A model generated the notes under the pieces. The model was not told where the DNA came from and ran no database searches. It saw nothing but the letters and a program-made list of their open reading frames with translations. Below, piece after piece: positions 31,861 through 39,806 of a stretch of 64,000 nucleotides of DNA (its first letter is position 1; every line of letters starts with the position of its first letter). A program made the translations under genes and the position numbers. The DNA is from Mycolicibacterium neoaurum VKM Ac-1815D (lineage in GTDB: Bacteria; Actinomycetota; Actinomycetes; Mycobacteriales; Mycobacteriaceae): NCBI RefSeq assembly GCF_000317305.3, contig NC_023036.2:4774001-4838000 (forward strand), given 5' to 3'.

Positions 31861-32964
31861 TCAGCTGACGATTGCCGGGACGGTGGCCGGGTTGCCGTCG
31901 AGCGCCACGGCGAGTTGCGGGGCCAGCCGATCCAGCAGGTACGGGATCGACAGCACCGAGGCGAAGTAGTAGGCGCAGCTGGCGTCCGAGCCACCCTGGA
32001 TGAACACCGAACGGTCTTCCCGGGCGACGCGTAGCCGGGAGAAGATCGGGTCGGCGGCCAGTTCGGCCTTCAGCGCTGCGACATCCTTGGGCTCCCAGAC
32101 CAGAACATCGGCATCGATCAGGTCGGCCCGCTCGAAACTGATGGTGGCGTCGAAGTTGTCACCCAGCGCGTCCTTGACGGCAGCGGACTGGGTGAACCCG
32201 AGCATCTGCAAGAACTGGCCGCGCGGATCGGTCGCCGCGGAGACGCTGTAACCGTCCTCGTTGCGGTAGACCGACAGACCGGTCTTGCCCTCGAATTGCG
32301 GGTAGGTGGACTTGGTCTCGGCGATCTTCTCGCGGGTCTGGGCCAGCAGCTGGTCACCCTTGGCCTTTTCGTCGAGAGCCTGCGCGAGGATCGGGGTGAT
32401 CTGTTCCCAGGTCGCGGCGTAATCGTTGGTGTCCTTGGGCTGCGCCAACGTCGGCGCGATCTGCGACAGCCGCGCGTACTGCGTATCGGTCAGGTCGGAG
32501 TACAGACCGACGATCAGATCCGGTTTGAGGTTGGCGATCTCCTCGTACGGCGGCGCACCGTCGGCGGCGAAGGACAACTCGGCGGGTGCCTGCCGGTCCC
32601 CGAGCAGGTCCTTCGACCACGGGCCGAGCACGCCGGTGGTGAAGTATCCGTCCCAGGTCATCACGGCGACGGGCACGGTCCCGAGCGCGATCAGGGTGTC
32701 CTGCTCCTGCAGCCCGATCACCACGACGCGGGTGGGCTTCTGCTCGAGCGTGGTGCTGCCGTATCGATGGTCGATGGTGACCGGGTAGGACCCCGACTGC
32801 TGGGCCGAGGTGGCGGCGGAGTCGGTTTGACTGCTCGAGCAACCGGCCGCGACCAGCGCGAACAACATCACCAAGAGCATCAATACCCGGCCGCGCGCCC
32901 CGTTGCCGCCACGGCGGTCCGTGCTGGTCTGTCGCTCGGGCATGGTTGCCGCCATGGTCATCAC
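31861..32964 (-). CDS. Ferric-siderophore ABC importer substrate-binding lipoprotein (FecB/FxuD-like)
   Basis: The product is 367 residues. It has a positively charged leader, a hydrophobic stretch and the lipobox LVAAGC near residue 42, so it is a membrane-anchored lipoprotein. The mature part has the TroA/FecB fold pattern: PTRVVVIGLQEQDTLIALGTVPVAV, then IANLKPDLIVGLYSDLTDTQYARLSQIAP, typical of siderophore-binding proteins. It should capture the ferric siderophore and hand it to the two FecCD permeases encoded divergently. GTG 32964 is chosen because GGAGGG lies 7 bases upstream. An IdeR box in the promoter region indicates iron repression. Confidence 0.9.
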   Translation of the reverse strand: MMTMAATMPERQTSTDRRGGNGARGRVLMLLVMLFALVAAGCSSSQTDSAATSAQQSGSYPVTIDHRYGSTTLEQKPTRVVVIGLQEQDTLIALGTVPVAVMTWDGYFTTGVLGPWSKDLLGDRQAPAELSFAADGAPPYEEIANLKPDLIVGLYSDLTDTQYARLSQIAPTLAQPKDTNDYAATWEQITPILAQALDEKAKGDQLLAQTREKIAETKSTYPQFEGKTGLSVYRNEDGYSVSAATDPRGQFLQMLGFTQSAAVKDALGDNFDATISFERADLIDADVLVWEPKDVAALKAELAADPIFSRLRVAREDRSVFIQGGSDASCAYYFASVLSIPYLLDRLAPQLAVALDGNPATVPAIVS

Positions 32965-32987
32965 AAAGATTCCCTCCGATGATCGAA

Positions 32988-33006
32988 TTTGGTGAGCCTA
33001 ACCTCG
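32988..33006. promoter_or_regulatory. IdeR box between the binding-protein gene and the exporter/permease operon
   Basis: TTTGGTGAGCCTAACCTCG matches 15 of 19 consensus positions as remembered, with the strong right half GCCTAACCT. It lies 24 bases before the lipoprotein start and 68 before the MFS gene, so it could control both. Confidence 0.75.
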
Positions 33007-33073
33007 CACAGGTGGCCGGTTCAAGCGGCACGGGGCGCACCACCCGGGCGTGTCCGACCGCTAGCCTGTCCGG

Positions 33074-34354
33074 GTGCCTGACGACCGCGATGCGCAGATC
33101 TCGTACCTGCCCCGTGCACTGTGGCCACTGCGCAACCGCGACTACCGGCTGCTCACGCTCGGGCTGTCGACCACCCTGCTGGGCAACGGGCTCTGGTCGG
33201 TCGCCTTGGTGTGGCAGGTCATCGCGATGGGAGGCGGTGCCGGCCAGGCGGCGATCGTGATGACGATGTTCAGCGCGGGCCTGCTGATCAGTGTGCTGCC
33301 CGCGGGGGTGGCGGCCGACCGGCTGCCCAAACTCGTCGTCATGCGCGCCTCGCTGTGGGTGCAGGCGACGCTGCTGATCATCGTCGGGGTCCTTGCCGTC
33401 GGCGACCAGGTGCAGATCTGGCATCTGGCGGTCACCGGCTTCGCGTTCGGCATCGCCGAGGGTTTCTACATTCCCGCCTACACCGCACTGCTGCCGACCA
33501 TCCTGGCACCCGAGGAACTGTTGGCCGCCAACGGGATCGAGGGCGTGCTGCGCCCCGGTCTGCAGTTCGCCCTCGGCCCGGCGATCGGTGCGCTGCTGGT
33601 GCAGCTGTGGTCGCCGGCATGGGCGATCCTGATCCAGGGTGCGATGTTCGTCCTCGCCGCGATCATCCTCGGGTTCATCAGGCCGCCTTCGGCTGTCGCG
33701 TCCGAGACCGCGGACCACGAACCGGAATCGGCACTGGGGGACCTGCTGGCCGGACTGCGGTACATGTACCGCACCAGGTGGTTCTTCGCGACGCTGTTGT
33801 TCGCCGTGGGCAATGTGCTCGTCGTCGTCGGCCCCATCGAGGTGCTGCTGCCCTTCGTGATCCGCGATAACGGCGGAACCCCCGGGCATCACGCGACCGT
33901 GCTGGCGGTCTTCGGGGTGGCCGGTGCGGTGGGCGCTCTGTTGGTGGCCTCGCGCCCGCTGCCGCGGCGCTACATCACCGTCATGCTGGTGCTCTGGGGG
34001 CTGGGAGCACTGCCGCTTGCCCTGATCGGCTACACCGAAGCGATCTGGATAATCGCCGCGGTGATGGTCGTCGTCGGCGCCACGTCCGAAGCCGGGCAGG
34101 TCATCTGGGGAACCCTGCTGCAGCGGCGAGTGCCCGCCGAGATGCTCGGTCGCGCCTCCAGTCTGGATTTCTTCGTGAGCCTGGTGATGATGCCGGCGTC
34201 GCTGGCGCTGGCGGTACCTGCCGCACATCTGATCGGCACGACGGGCGTCTTCATCGTGGCGGGCGTCGCACCCGTGGTGTTCGCGGTGATCGCGCATCTG
34301 GCCGCCCGGCTCGGCCGCGATGAACTCGACCACCCGCTGGATGACCGGACATGA
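33074..34354 (+). CDS. MFS transporter, candidate siderophore exporter (EntS-like)
   Basis: The product is 426 residues with about twelve membrane helices. The LPRALWPLRNRDYRLLTLGL start, the LPAGVAADRLPKLVVMRAS loop between helices 2 and 3, and GIAEGFYIPAYTALLP and LLAANGIEGVLRPG are typical of the MFS-3/EntS group, which includes enterobactin exporters. It sits between the binding protein and permeases of the siderophore importer and downstream of an IdeR box, so export of the new siderophore is the simplest role. M. smegmatis instead uses an ABC exporter (ExiT). GTG 33074 start; the gene ends 15 bases before the first permease. Confidence 0.8.
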   Translation: MPDDRDAQISYLPRALWPLRNRDYRLLTLGLSTTLLGNGLWSVALVWQVIAMGGGAGQAAIVMTMFSAGLLISVLPAGVAADRLPKLVVMRASLWVQATLLIIVGVLAVGDQVQIWHLAVTGFAFGIAEGFYIPAYTALLPTILAPEELLAANGIEGVLRPGLQFALGPAIGALLVQLWSPAWAILIQGAMFVLAAIILGFIRPPSAVASETADHEPESALGDLLAGLRYMYRTRWFFATLLFAVGNVLVVVGPIEVLLPFVIRDNGGTPGHHATVLAVFGVAGAVGALLVASRPLPRRYITVMLVLWGLGALPLALIGYTEAIWIIAAVMVVVGATSEAGQVIWGTLLQRRVPAEMLGRASSLDFFVSLVMMPASLALAVPAAHLIGTTGVFIVAGVAPVVFAVIAHLAARLGRDELDHPLDDRT

Positions 34355-34369
34355 CGGGCTGCCGCACCG

Positions 34370-35422
34370 ATGAGTGCTGATACCTCGCTGCCCGTGCCCG
34401 ACGTCACGAGCGATGCCCGCCGGACGGGCACCAGAACTCGCCTGGTCTGGCTGGCCATCTTCTGTCTCGTCCTGCTACTGGTCTGCATCGCCAGCGCCGC
34501 CGTCGGCACCCGAGACATCCCGATCGCGACGGTCATGCGCGCACTGTTCGACTATCAGGGATCCGACGACGAAGTGGTGGTCCGCGCGGTCCGCATTCCC
34601 CGAACCGCGCTGGGGCTCCTGGTCGGCGTGGCGATCGGCGTCGGCGGCGCCATGATCCAGGCCGTCACCCGCAATCCGCTGGCCGATCCCGTCGTGCTGG
34701 GCATCACGCCCGGCGCGATGTTCAGCGTGGCGCTGGCCGTCGGCATGTTCGGATTTCGGTCCATCCACCAGTACCTGTGGTTCGCGCTCGTCGGATCCGC
34801 CGTGGCGATGGCGATGGTCTACGCCATCGGCCGCTCGGGCCGCTGGGGTGCGACGCCCATCCGGCTGACGCTGTCCGGGATCGCCATCGGCGCGGTCTTC
34901 ACCGCATTCACGTTGGCCCTGACGCTGTTGAACCCGTCGGCATTCGACCAGATGCGGGCGTGGGACGCGGGATCGATCGCCGGACGCGGCTGGGACGTCA
35001 CCCTCGCGGTGCTGCCGTTCGTCCTTGTCGGACTGGCGATCACGGCGTCGGTGGCCCGTGGCCTCGACGCGATCGCACTCGGTGACGATATGGCGCGCGC
35101 ACTCGGCACCCAGCTGGTCCGGACGCGCACCCTGGGACTCATCGCGATCACCCTGCTCTGCGGTGCGGCGGCAGCTGCGGCAGGCCCGATCGCCTTCGTC
35201 GGTCTGATGATCCCGCACATCGCCCGGTGGCTGGTCGGCGCCAACCAGCGGTGGATCCTGCTCATCTCGGCGATCGCCGCCCCGGCGCTGGTGCTGGCCG
35301 CCGATGTCCTCGGCCGGATTGCGTTGCGTCCGGCCGAATTGCCCGTCGGGATCGTCAGTGCGTTTCTGGGGGCTCCCGCCCTGATCTGGTTGGTCCGGCG
35401 CAAGACGGTGATCCAACCGTGA
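34370..35422 (+). CDS. FecCD-type ferric-siderophore permease (first subunit)
   Basis: The product is 350 residues with about nine to ten membrane helices. IPRTALGLLVGVAIGVGGAMIQAVTRNPLADPVVLGITPGA is the family signature (R-x-P-R ... G-x-x-Q ... NPLA-x-P), and the cytoplasmic coupling region VGLMIPHIARWLVG is clear. It is a FepD/FxuA-like importer subunit working with the next gene and the lipoprotein at 31861-32964. The stop overlaps the next start (GTGA), so the two subunits are translationally coupled. No ATPase gene follows. Confidence 0.92.
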   Translation: MSADTSLPVPDVTSDARRTGTRTRLVWLAIFCLVLLLVCIASAAVGTRDIPIATVMRALFDYQGSDDEVVVRAVRIPRTALGLLVGVAIGVGGAMIQAVTRNPLADPVVLGITPGAMFSVALAVGMFGFRSIHQYLWFALVGSAVAMAMVYAIGRSGRWGATPIRLTLSGIAIGAVFTAFTLALTLLNPSAFDQMRAWDAGSIAGRGWDVTLAVLPFVLVGLAITASVARGLDAIALGDDMARALGTQLVRTRTLGLIAITLLCGAAAAAAGPIAFVGLMIPHIARWLVGANQRWILLISAIAAPALVLAADVLGRIALRPAELPVGIVSAFLGAPALIWLVRRKTVIQP

Positions 35423-36459
35423 CGACCGGGACGCAGCGGGTCGATTTCGGGCGCCCCACCGTGCGATGGCGGCAGCTGCGCATCGACGTCATCTCCGTGG
35501 TCACCACCGCCGTGCTGGTTTTCGCGGCGGTCGTGGTGTCGATCCTCAGCCTCGGTGCCGGTGACTACGACATCGCGCCATGGGACGTGCTGCGCGCGGT
35601 GTTCGGCGCCGGGGCGCCGTTCGACATCGTGGTGGTCCGCGAGTGGCGGGCACCGCGGGTGTTGATGGCGCTGATCCTCGGTGCGCTGCTGGGCATCTCG
35701 GGTGCCATCTTCCAGTCGCTCACCAAGAACGCACTGGGCAGCCCGGACGTCATCGGCTTCAATTCGGGTTGCTACTTCGGCGCGCTCGTGGTGATCCTGT
35801 TCGTCGGCGCGCACTCCAGCGCACTGCTCGCCCTCGGCGCGGTCGCCGGCGGCTTCGCGACCGCCGCCATCGTGTATCTCCTTGCCTTCAAACGTGGTAT
35901 CGCCGGCTTCCGGTTGATCATCGTGGGGGTCGCGGTCGCTATCATGATCGAGGCCGTCAACACGTGGATGATCCTCAAGGCCAACCTGCAGGTCGCCATA
36001 TCGGCCGCAGCATGGGGTGCGGGCACCCTGGCCAATGTCACCAACAACCAGGTTCTGGTGGTCCTCGCCGGAACCGCCGTGCTCGTCGTGCCGCTGGCCG
36101 TGATCGCCCGACGGATGCCGGTCGCCCAGCTGGGCGATGACGTCGCCGCCGCGCTCGGCCTGCGCATGGAGGCCACGCGGGTGTTGATGCTGGCCGTCGG
36201 TGTCGGATGCGTGGCCATGGCAACCGCTTTCACCGGGCCCATCAGTTTCGTGGCGTTGGCCGCACCGCAACTGGCCGCCCAGGTCACCCGCGGCGGAGGT
36301 TTGCGGCTGGCCCCGTCGGCGGCGATGGGAGCGGCCATCCTCGCCGCATCCGATGCCGCGGCCCAGCACCTGTTGCCCGGCCAGCTGCCCGTCGGCGTGA
36401 TCACCTGGGGTATCGGCGGCGCGTATCTGGTGTGGCTGCTGATCAGACAGTCGGGCTGA
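35419..36459 (+). CDS. FecCD-type ferric-siderophore permease (second subunit)
   Basis: The product is 346 residues. The segment WRAPRVLMALILGALLGISGAIFQSLTKNALGSPDVIGFNSG is the FepG-type signature, and ISFVALAAPQLAAQVTRG is the ATPase-coupling region. Start GTG 35419 overlaps the previous stop by four bases; the frame is open upstream but lies inside the first permease. The pair forms the membrane channel. The ATP-binding subunit (FepC/FxuC) that normally follows is missing from this operon; the next gene points the other way 17 bases later. Confidence 0.92.
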   Translation: MTTGTQRVDFGRPTVRWRQLRIDVISVVTTAVLVFAAVVVSILSLGAGDYDIAPWDVLRAVFGAGAPFDIVVVREWRAPRVLMALILGALLGISGAIFQSLTKNALGSPDVIGFNSGCYFGALVVILFVGAHSSALLALGAVAGGFATAAIVYLLAFKRGIAGFRLIIVGVAVAIMIEAVNTWMILKANLQVAISAAAWGAGTLANVTNNQVLVVLAGTAVLVVPLAVIARRMPVAQLGDDVAAALGLRMEATRVLMLAVGVGCVAMATAFTGPISFVALAAPQLAAQVTRGGGLRLAPSAAMGAAILAASDAAAQHLLPGQLPVGVITWGIGGAYLVWLLIRQSG

Positions 36460-36476
36460 GCGACTGCGAGAGGTGG

Positions 36477-37520
36477 TCAGTAGACCGTGAGGATCGGCTC
36501 CAGCTCCGAGGGTGTGGCGCCGTGCAGAATCACCCCGTCGGCGCCAAGAGCCAACTGCTCACGAATGGTGGTGACACACTCCTGCGGACTGCCGGTGGCC
36601 GCCGGCGCCGTCCACTCCGGGGGCAACAACGTCGCAATGTGCTCGAGCTTCTCGACGGGAGTGGTCGGGCTGTCGATGGCCTGCAATCCACCCACATAGA
36701 AACTCTGCACCACCTCGTCATCGCGAAAGCGCTGCAGCACAGCCGGATCCCAGCGATTGGTCCGCACCAGCAGATCACCATAGGCCTGCAGATAGGTCGC
36801 CAGCCGGCCGACGAGCTTGCGCAGCCGCATCTCCTCGGGAAGGTGATCCCCGATGGTCGCCAGACATGACCACACCTTCACATCGTCGGGGTTGCGGCCG
36901 GCCCGCTCGGCGGCGTACTTCACCGTCTGGACACACCGCGCCAGCGTCTCGTCGGTGAAGAAGGTGTGCAGGATGACCTGGTCCATTACTCGGCCTCCCA
37001 GCTCAAGGGAGTTCGGCGCGAAGGCGACCATGCCCATCGGGATATCGACGTCGTAGTCCTGGCCGAGCCGCAGCAAGGGAAAGCTGCCCATCGGACCGTC
37101 ATGGCCGACGATGGTCTCACCGCGGAACAGTCGGCGCATCACCCCGACGAAATCCTCCATCTGAGCGGTGGTGATGCGCGGCATCCCGAACGCATCCTGC
37201 AGCGGCGGCACACCCCGGCCGATACCCAAGGTGAAGCGGCCCTCGCTCAGACGCGACATCGTGAGCGCATAGGCGGCGGTGACGATCGGGTGGCGAGTGT
37301 TGTGATTGGTTGCGCCGGTGGCGATGGCGATGCGTTCCGACACCGCGGCTGCGGCCCCCGACAGGGTGCATGCCTCCTTGGTGTTGAAGCGCTCGGAGAT
37401 GAAGACGTGGCCGAGCCCGAGTTCCTCGGCGCGGCGGATCTCGTCGATCATCACCCGCGGTGATTCCGGTTGCCCGCCAAGGGTGTAGAAGCCCAACTCG
37501 GATTTCATGGTCGCGGTCAC
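36477..37520 (-). CDS. LLM-class F420-dependent-type oxidoreductase
   Basis: The product is 347 residues. The N-terminal LGFYTLGGQPESPRVMIDEIRRAEELGLGHVFISERFNTKEAC and the central LSEGRFTLGIGRGVPPLQDAFGMP mark the mycobacterial LLM subgroup usually annotated as F420-dependent. The substrate is unknown. GTG 37520 is chosen as start because GGAGG lies about 7 bases upstream and GTGA overlaps the stop of the preceding SnoaL-like gene; the conserved fold begins 5 residues later (MKSELGFYTLGG). The pairing with a SnoaL-like protein and a divergent kinase-like gene under a TetR regulator suggests a small catabolic unit. Confidence 0.8.
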   Translation of the reverse strand: MTATMKSELGFYTLGGQPESPRVMIDEIRRAEELGLGHVFISERFNTKEACTLSGAAAAVSERIAIATGATNHNTRHPIVTAAYALTMSRLSEGRFTLGIGRGVPPLQDAFGMPRITTAQMEDFVGVMRRLFRGETIVGHDGPMGSFPLLRLGQDYDVDIPMGMVAFAPNSLELGGRVMDQVILHTFFTDETLARCVQTVKYAAERAGRNPDDVKVWSCLATIGDHLPEEMRLRKLVGRLATYLQAYGDLLVRTNRWDPAVLQRFRDDEVVQSFYVGGLQAIDSPTTPVEKLEHIATLLPPEWTAPAATGSPQECVTTIREQLALGADGVILHGATPSELEPILTVY

Positions 37521-37951
37521 AGCGTTGCCTCCTCGGCCAGTTCGGGCCACCGGTCATGGTCATACGTGCAGGGATTCCATACTTCGACGATGCGTCCCCC
37601 GACCACCCGATAGACCTCGATCGAGGAGATGACGTCGTGTGTTCCGTCGTGATGGACGATGTCTGCTTGGTAGACAATCGAACACAGCTGCTCATCGGCG
37701 ACGATATGCGGCAGCGTGAAATGCACGCTGCGCACGCCCGCCCACAGATCGCGCACCCGCTGCACTGCCTCGTCGTGGGTGAGCACGGTTCGGCCGCCTG
37801 GGGTGTTCCGGATGATCTGCTCACCGATGATCTGCTCGCCGACCGGGTAGTTCCGCTCATTCCACAGCTCGTAGTTGTAGCGCTCGATGACAGTTCTCGG
37901 ATCGGCCATCGGGACACTCGGCGTCGGCGCAGCCGGCTGCGGTGTAACCAT
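37517..37951 (-). CDS. SnoaL-like/NTF2-fold small protein
   Basis: The product is 144 residues. After a short Pro-rich leader it reads TVIERYNYELWNERNYPVGEQIIGEQIIRN, then DEAVQRVRDLWAGVRSVHFTLPHIVADEQL and HDVISSIEVYRVVGGRIVEVWNP, the cone-shaped SnoaL/NTF2 pattern (helix, helix, beta-sheet ending EVWN). Such proteins act as isomerases, cyclases, hydrolases or ligand binders; a role cannot be assigned. ATG 37951 or 37909 (MADPRTVIERYNYELW) could be the start; the latter is nearer to the fold. The stop is coupled to the LLM gene. Confidence 0.7.
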   Translation of the reverse strand: MVTPQPAAPTPSVPMADPRTVIERYNYELWNERNYPVGEQIIGEQIIRNTPGGRTVLTHDEAVQRVRDLWAGVRSVHFTLPHIVADEQLCSIVYQADIVHHDGTHDVISSIEVYRVVGGRIVEVWNPCTYDHDRWPELAEEATL

Positions 37952-37968
37952 GCACACATTCTTACTTG

Positions 37969-37980
37969 CTTGCGCGCAAG
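37969..37980. promoter_or_regulatory. Palindromic operator candidate between divergent genes
   Basis: CTTGCGCGCAAG is a perfect 12-bp palindrome in the 49-base gap between the SnoaL-like and kinase-like genes. It overlaps where both promoters must lie. The TetR-family gene 1.1 kb away is the likely ligand. Confidence 0.5.
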
Positions 37981-38000
37981 TTAACAACTACTTTTCGAAT

Positions 38001-39101
38001 ATGACGTCGACAACACAGCTCTTCCCCCGCTCCGCGTCCGAGCTGACGGCGGACTGGCTCACCGAGATCCTCACGTCCTCGGGCGCCATCGCATCGGGGA
38101 CACACGTCACCGAACTGCGCGCGCAACGCATCGCCGAGGGCGTCGGCTTCGCCTCGTTCCTGTATCGGGTGCACCTCGGTCTCGACGGTGCGGGCCCGGC
38201 CACCGTGATCGCCAAGTTCCCCACCGACTACCCCGATTACCAGCTGCTGGCCTCCTCGATCCGGCTCTACGAGCGAGAGGTGACGTTCTACAACGCGGTC
38301 GCCACGTCGGCTCCCGTGCGCACCCCACGCGCGCACGCGGCCGCGTTCGATGCCGCCACCGGCGAGTTCGTCATCGTGATGGAAGACGTGGACGCTCTCG
38401 AAAATGCCGACCAGGTGGCCGGATTGAGTTTCGACCGGGCCCGTGCAGTGCTCGCGGAAACGGCCCGCTTCCATGCCTGGGGCTGGGATACGACACCACC
38501 GGTCACCGCTCACCCGGCCTTCCTCGGTCTCGACGACGCGCGGATGGCCGGGCTCTTCAGCGCCGGCACCGCGGCGGGATGGCAGGTGTTCGCCAAGCAC
38601 GGACGCGCTTGTGCGCCTGCCGATCTGGCGGCGGTGATCGACGACTACGCCGCATCGGCACCGAGTCTGTTGGCAGCACTGGGGACGCCCACCACACTCA
38701 TCAACGGGGACTTGCGGGCCGACAACCTGTTCTTCGCCGAGGACGGCTCACACGTCACCGTGGACTTTCAGTTCACCGGTCGCGGGTGCGGTATGTGGGA
38801 TGTCGCCTATCTGGTGGGCCAGGGTATGTCGCCGACCGAACGGGACGGCCGACAGACCGAGTTGGTGCGCCATTATCTGACCACCCTTGCCGGGCTCGGC
38901 ATCGACTACCCGTTCGACAAGGCCTGGCGACAGTTCCAGATCGCCACGGTGCTACAGATCGCGTTGCCCCTGGCGGCCATGATGTCCTGGGACAACGTCA
39001 ACGACCGTGGCCGCGAACTCCTTCAGGTCCTGATGGAGCGCAGTATCGCGATCATCGCCGACTGCGGTGCGATCCCCGCGGTCCACGCCACGCTCGGCTG
39101 A
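38001..39101 (+). CDS. Aminoglycoside-phosphotransferase-like (APH/EcKinase) small-molecule kinase
   Basis: The product is 366 residues. The catalytic loop is LINGDLRADNLFF (HGDxxxxN with Asn for His), followed by the metal-binding VDFQFTGRGCGMWDVAYL. An N-terminal VIAKFPTDYP holds the ATP-binding Lys and EREVTFYNAV the partner Glu. This pattern belongs to the large APH-like group that in mycobacteria is often linked to lipid, sterol or xenobiotic catabolism genes and rarely to drug resistance. The substrate is unknown. ATG 38001 is the first start after the divergent promoter. Confidence 0.78.
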   Translation: MTSTTQLFPRSASELTADWLTEILTSSGAIASGTHVTELRAQRIAEGVGFASFLYRVHLGLDGAGPATVIAKFPTDYPDYQLLASSIRLYEREVTFYNAVATSAPVRTPRAHAAAFDAATGEFVIVMEDVDALENADQVAGLSFDRARAVLAETARFHAWGWDTTPPVTAHPAFLGLDDARMAGLFSAGTAAGWQVFAKHGRACAPADLAAVIDDYAASAPSLLAALGTPTTLINGDLRADNLFFAEDGSHVTVDFQFTGRGCGMWDVAYLVGQGMSPTERDGRQTELVRHYLTTLAGLGIDYPFDKAWRQFQIATVLQIALPLAAMMSWDNVNDRGRELLQVLMERSIAIIADCGAIPAVHATLG

Positions 39102-39110
39102 CCTCACCGG

Positions 39111-39722
39111 TCACCGAAGCCCGTTCGTCAGCCTCACGATCAGTCGGTCGTGCAGCCGGCTCAAGGTTTCGTCGAAATTCGTCGTGTCGGGGTTCAGCAA
39201 CCACGCGTAGGCATACCCGATGGCCGCCGCGGTCAGTTCCGACGCGATCTCGTCGGCGTCGCATTCCGGTGCCACCGAACCATCGGACTGTCCGTCGAGC
39301 ACGGCCTGGCGAAGTCCGGCGCGGGTCCGTGCGAGCCAGCCCTCGATACGCGGCCGAAGGATGTCGTGGTCATGCAGGGCCTCGAAGTTCAGGGTCAGCG
39401 CGGCGCGCAACAACCGTGGGTCCTCCGCCGCGAATTCACGAAGCGCCACCACCGGCGCGAGCACCTTCTGCAGGCCGGAAGCACCCGGCTCGGGCGTGAC
39501 CTCGACGCCCCGCTCGTACTCCTGCAGCACCGTCTCCAACAACGCCTCTTTGGACCCGAACCGCTCCCGCACCATGGCCCGGCTGTAACCGGCCCTGATA
39601 CCGATCTCCTGGGCCGTCGCGTTGGTGTAGCCCTTCTCGGCGATGAGTTCGATTGCCGCTTCGGCAAGTCGGCGCGAAGACTCCTCGACGCGTTCCCGCT
39701 GCGAACGGCGCTCCGTGCTCAT
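39111..39722 (-). CDS. TetR-family transcriptional regulator
   Basis: The product is 203 residues. The N-terminal helix-turn-helix is clear: SRRLAEAAIELIAEKGYTNATAQEIGIRAGYSRAMVRERFGSKEALLETVL (about residues 16-68). The C-terminal two thirds form an all-helical ligand and dimer domain with no recognisable effector pocket. It is convergent with the kinase-like gene, with 9 bases between the stops. The palindrome at 37969-37980 is its most likely operator, so it may control both the kinase and the SnoaL-LLM pair. Confidence 0.88.
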   Translation of the reverse strand: MSTERRSQRERVEESSRRLAEAAIELIAEKGYTNATAQEIGIRAGYSRAMVRERFGSKEALLETVLQEYERGVEVTPEPGASGLQKVLAPVVALREFAAEDPRLLRAALTLNFEALHDHDILRPRIEGWLARTRAGLRQAVLDGQSDGSVAPECDADEIASELTAAAIGYAYAWLLNPDTTNFDETLSRLHDRLIVRLTNGLR

Positions 39723-39806
39723 CGCGTCGCCGGGAAGGATCTGCAGAGATACATCCGCGAGATTCTAGCCACCTGCCACCAGCGGCAGCCCGAGCCCGCA
39801 CCGGCA

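Noticed and set aside
38001..39101. Aminoglycoside resistance gene
   Set aside because: The APH-like catalytic loop has Asn for His, and the sequence belongs to the broad EcKinase-like group. Context is metabolic, so a resistance call is not supported.
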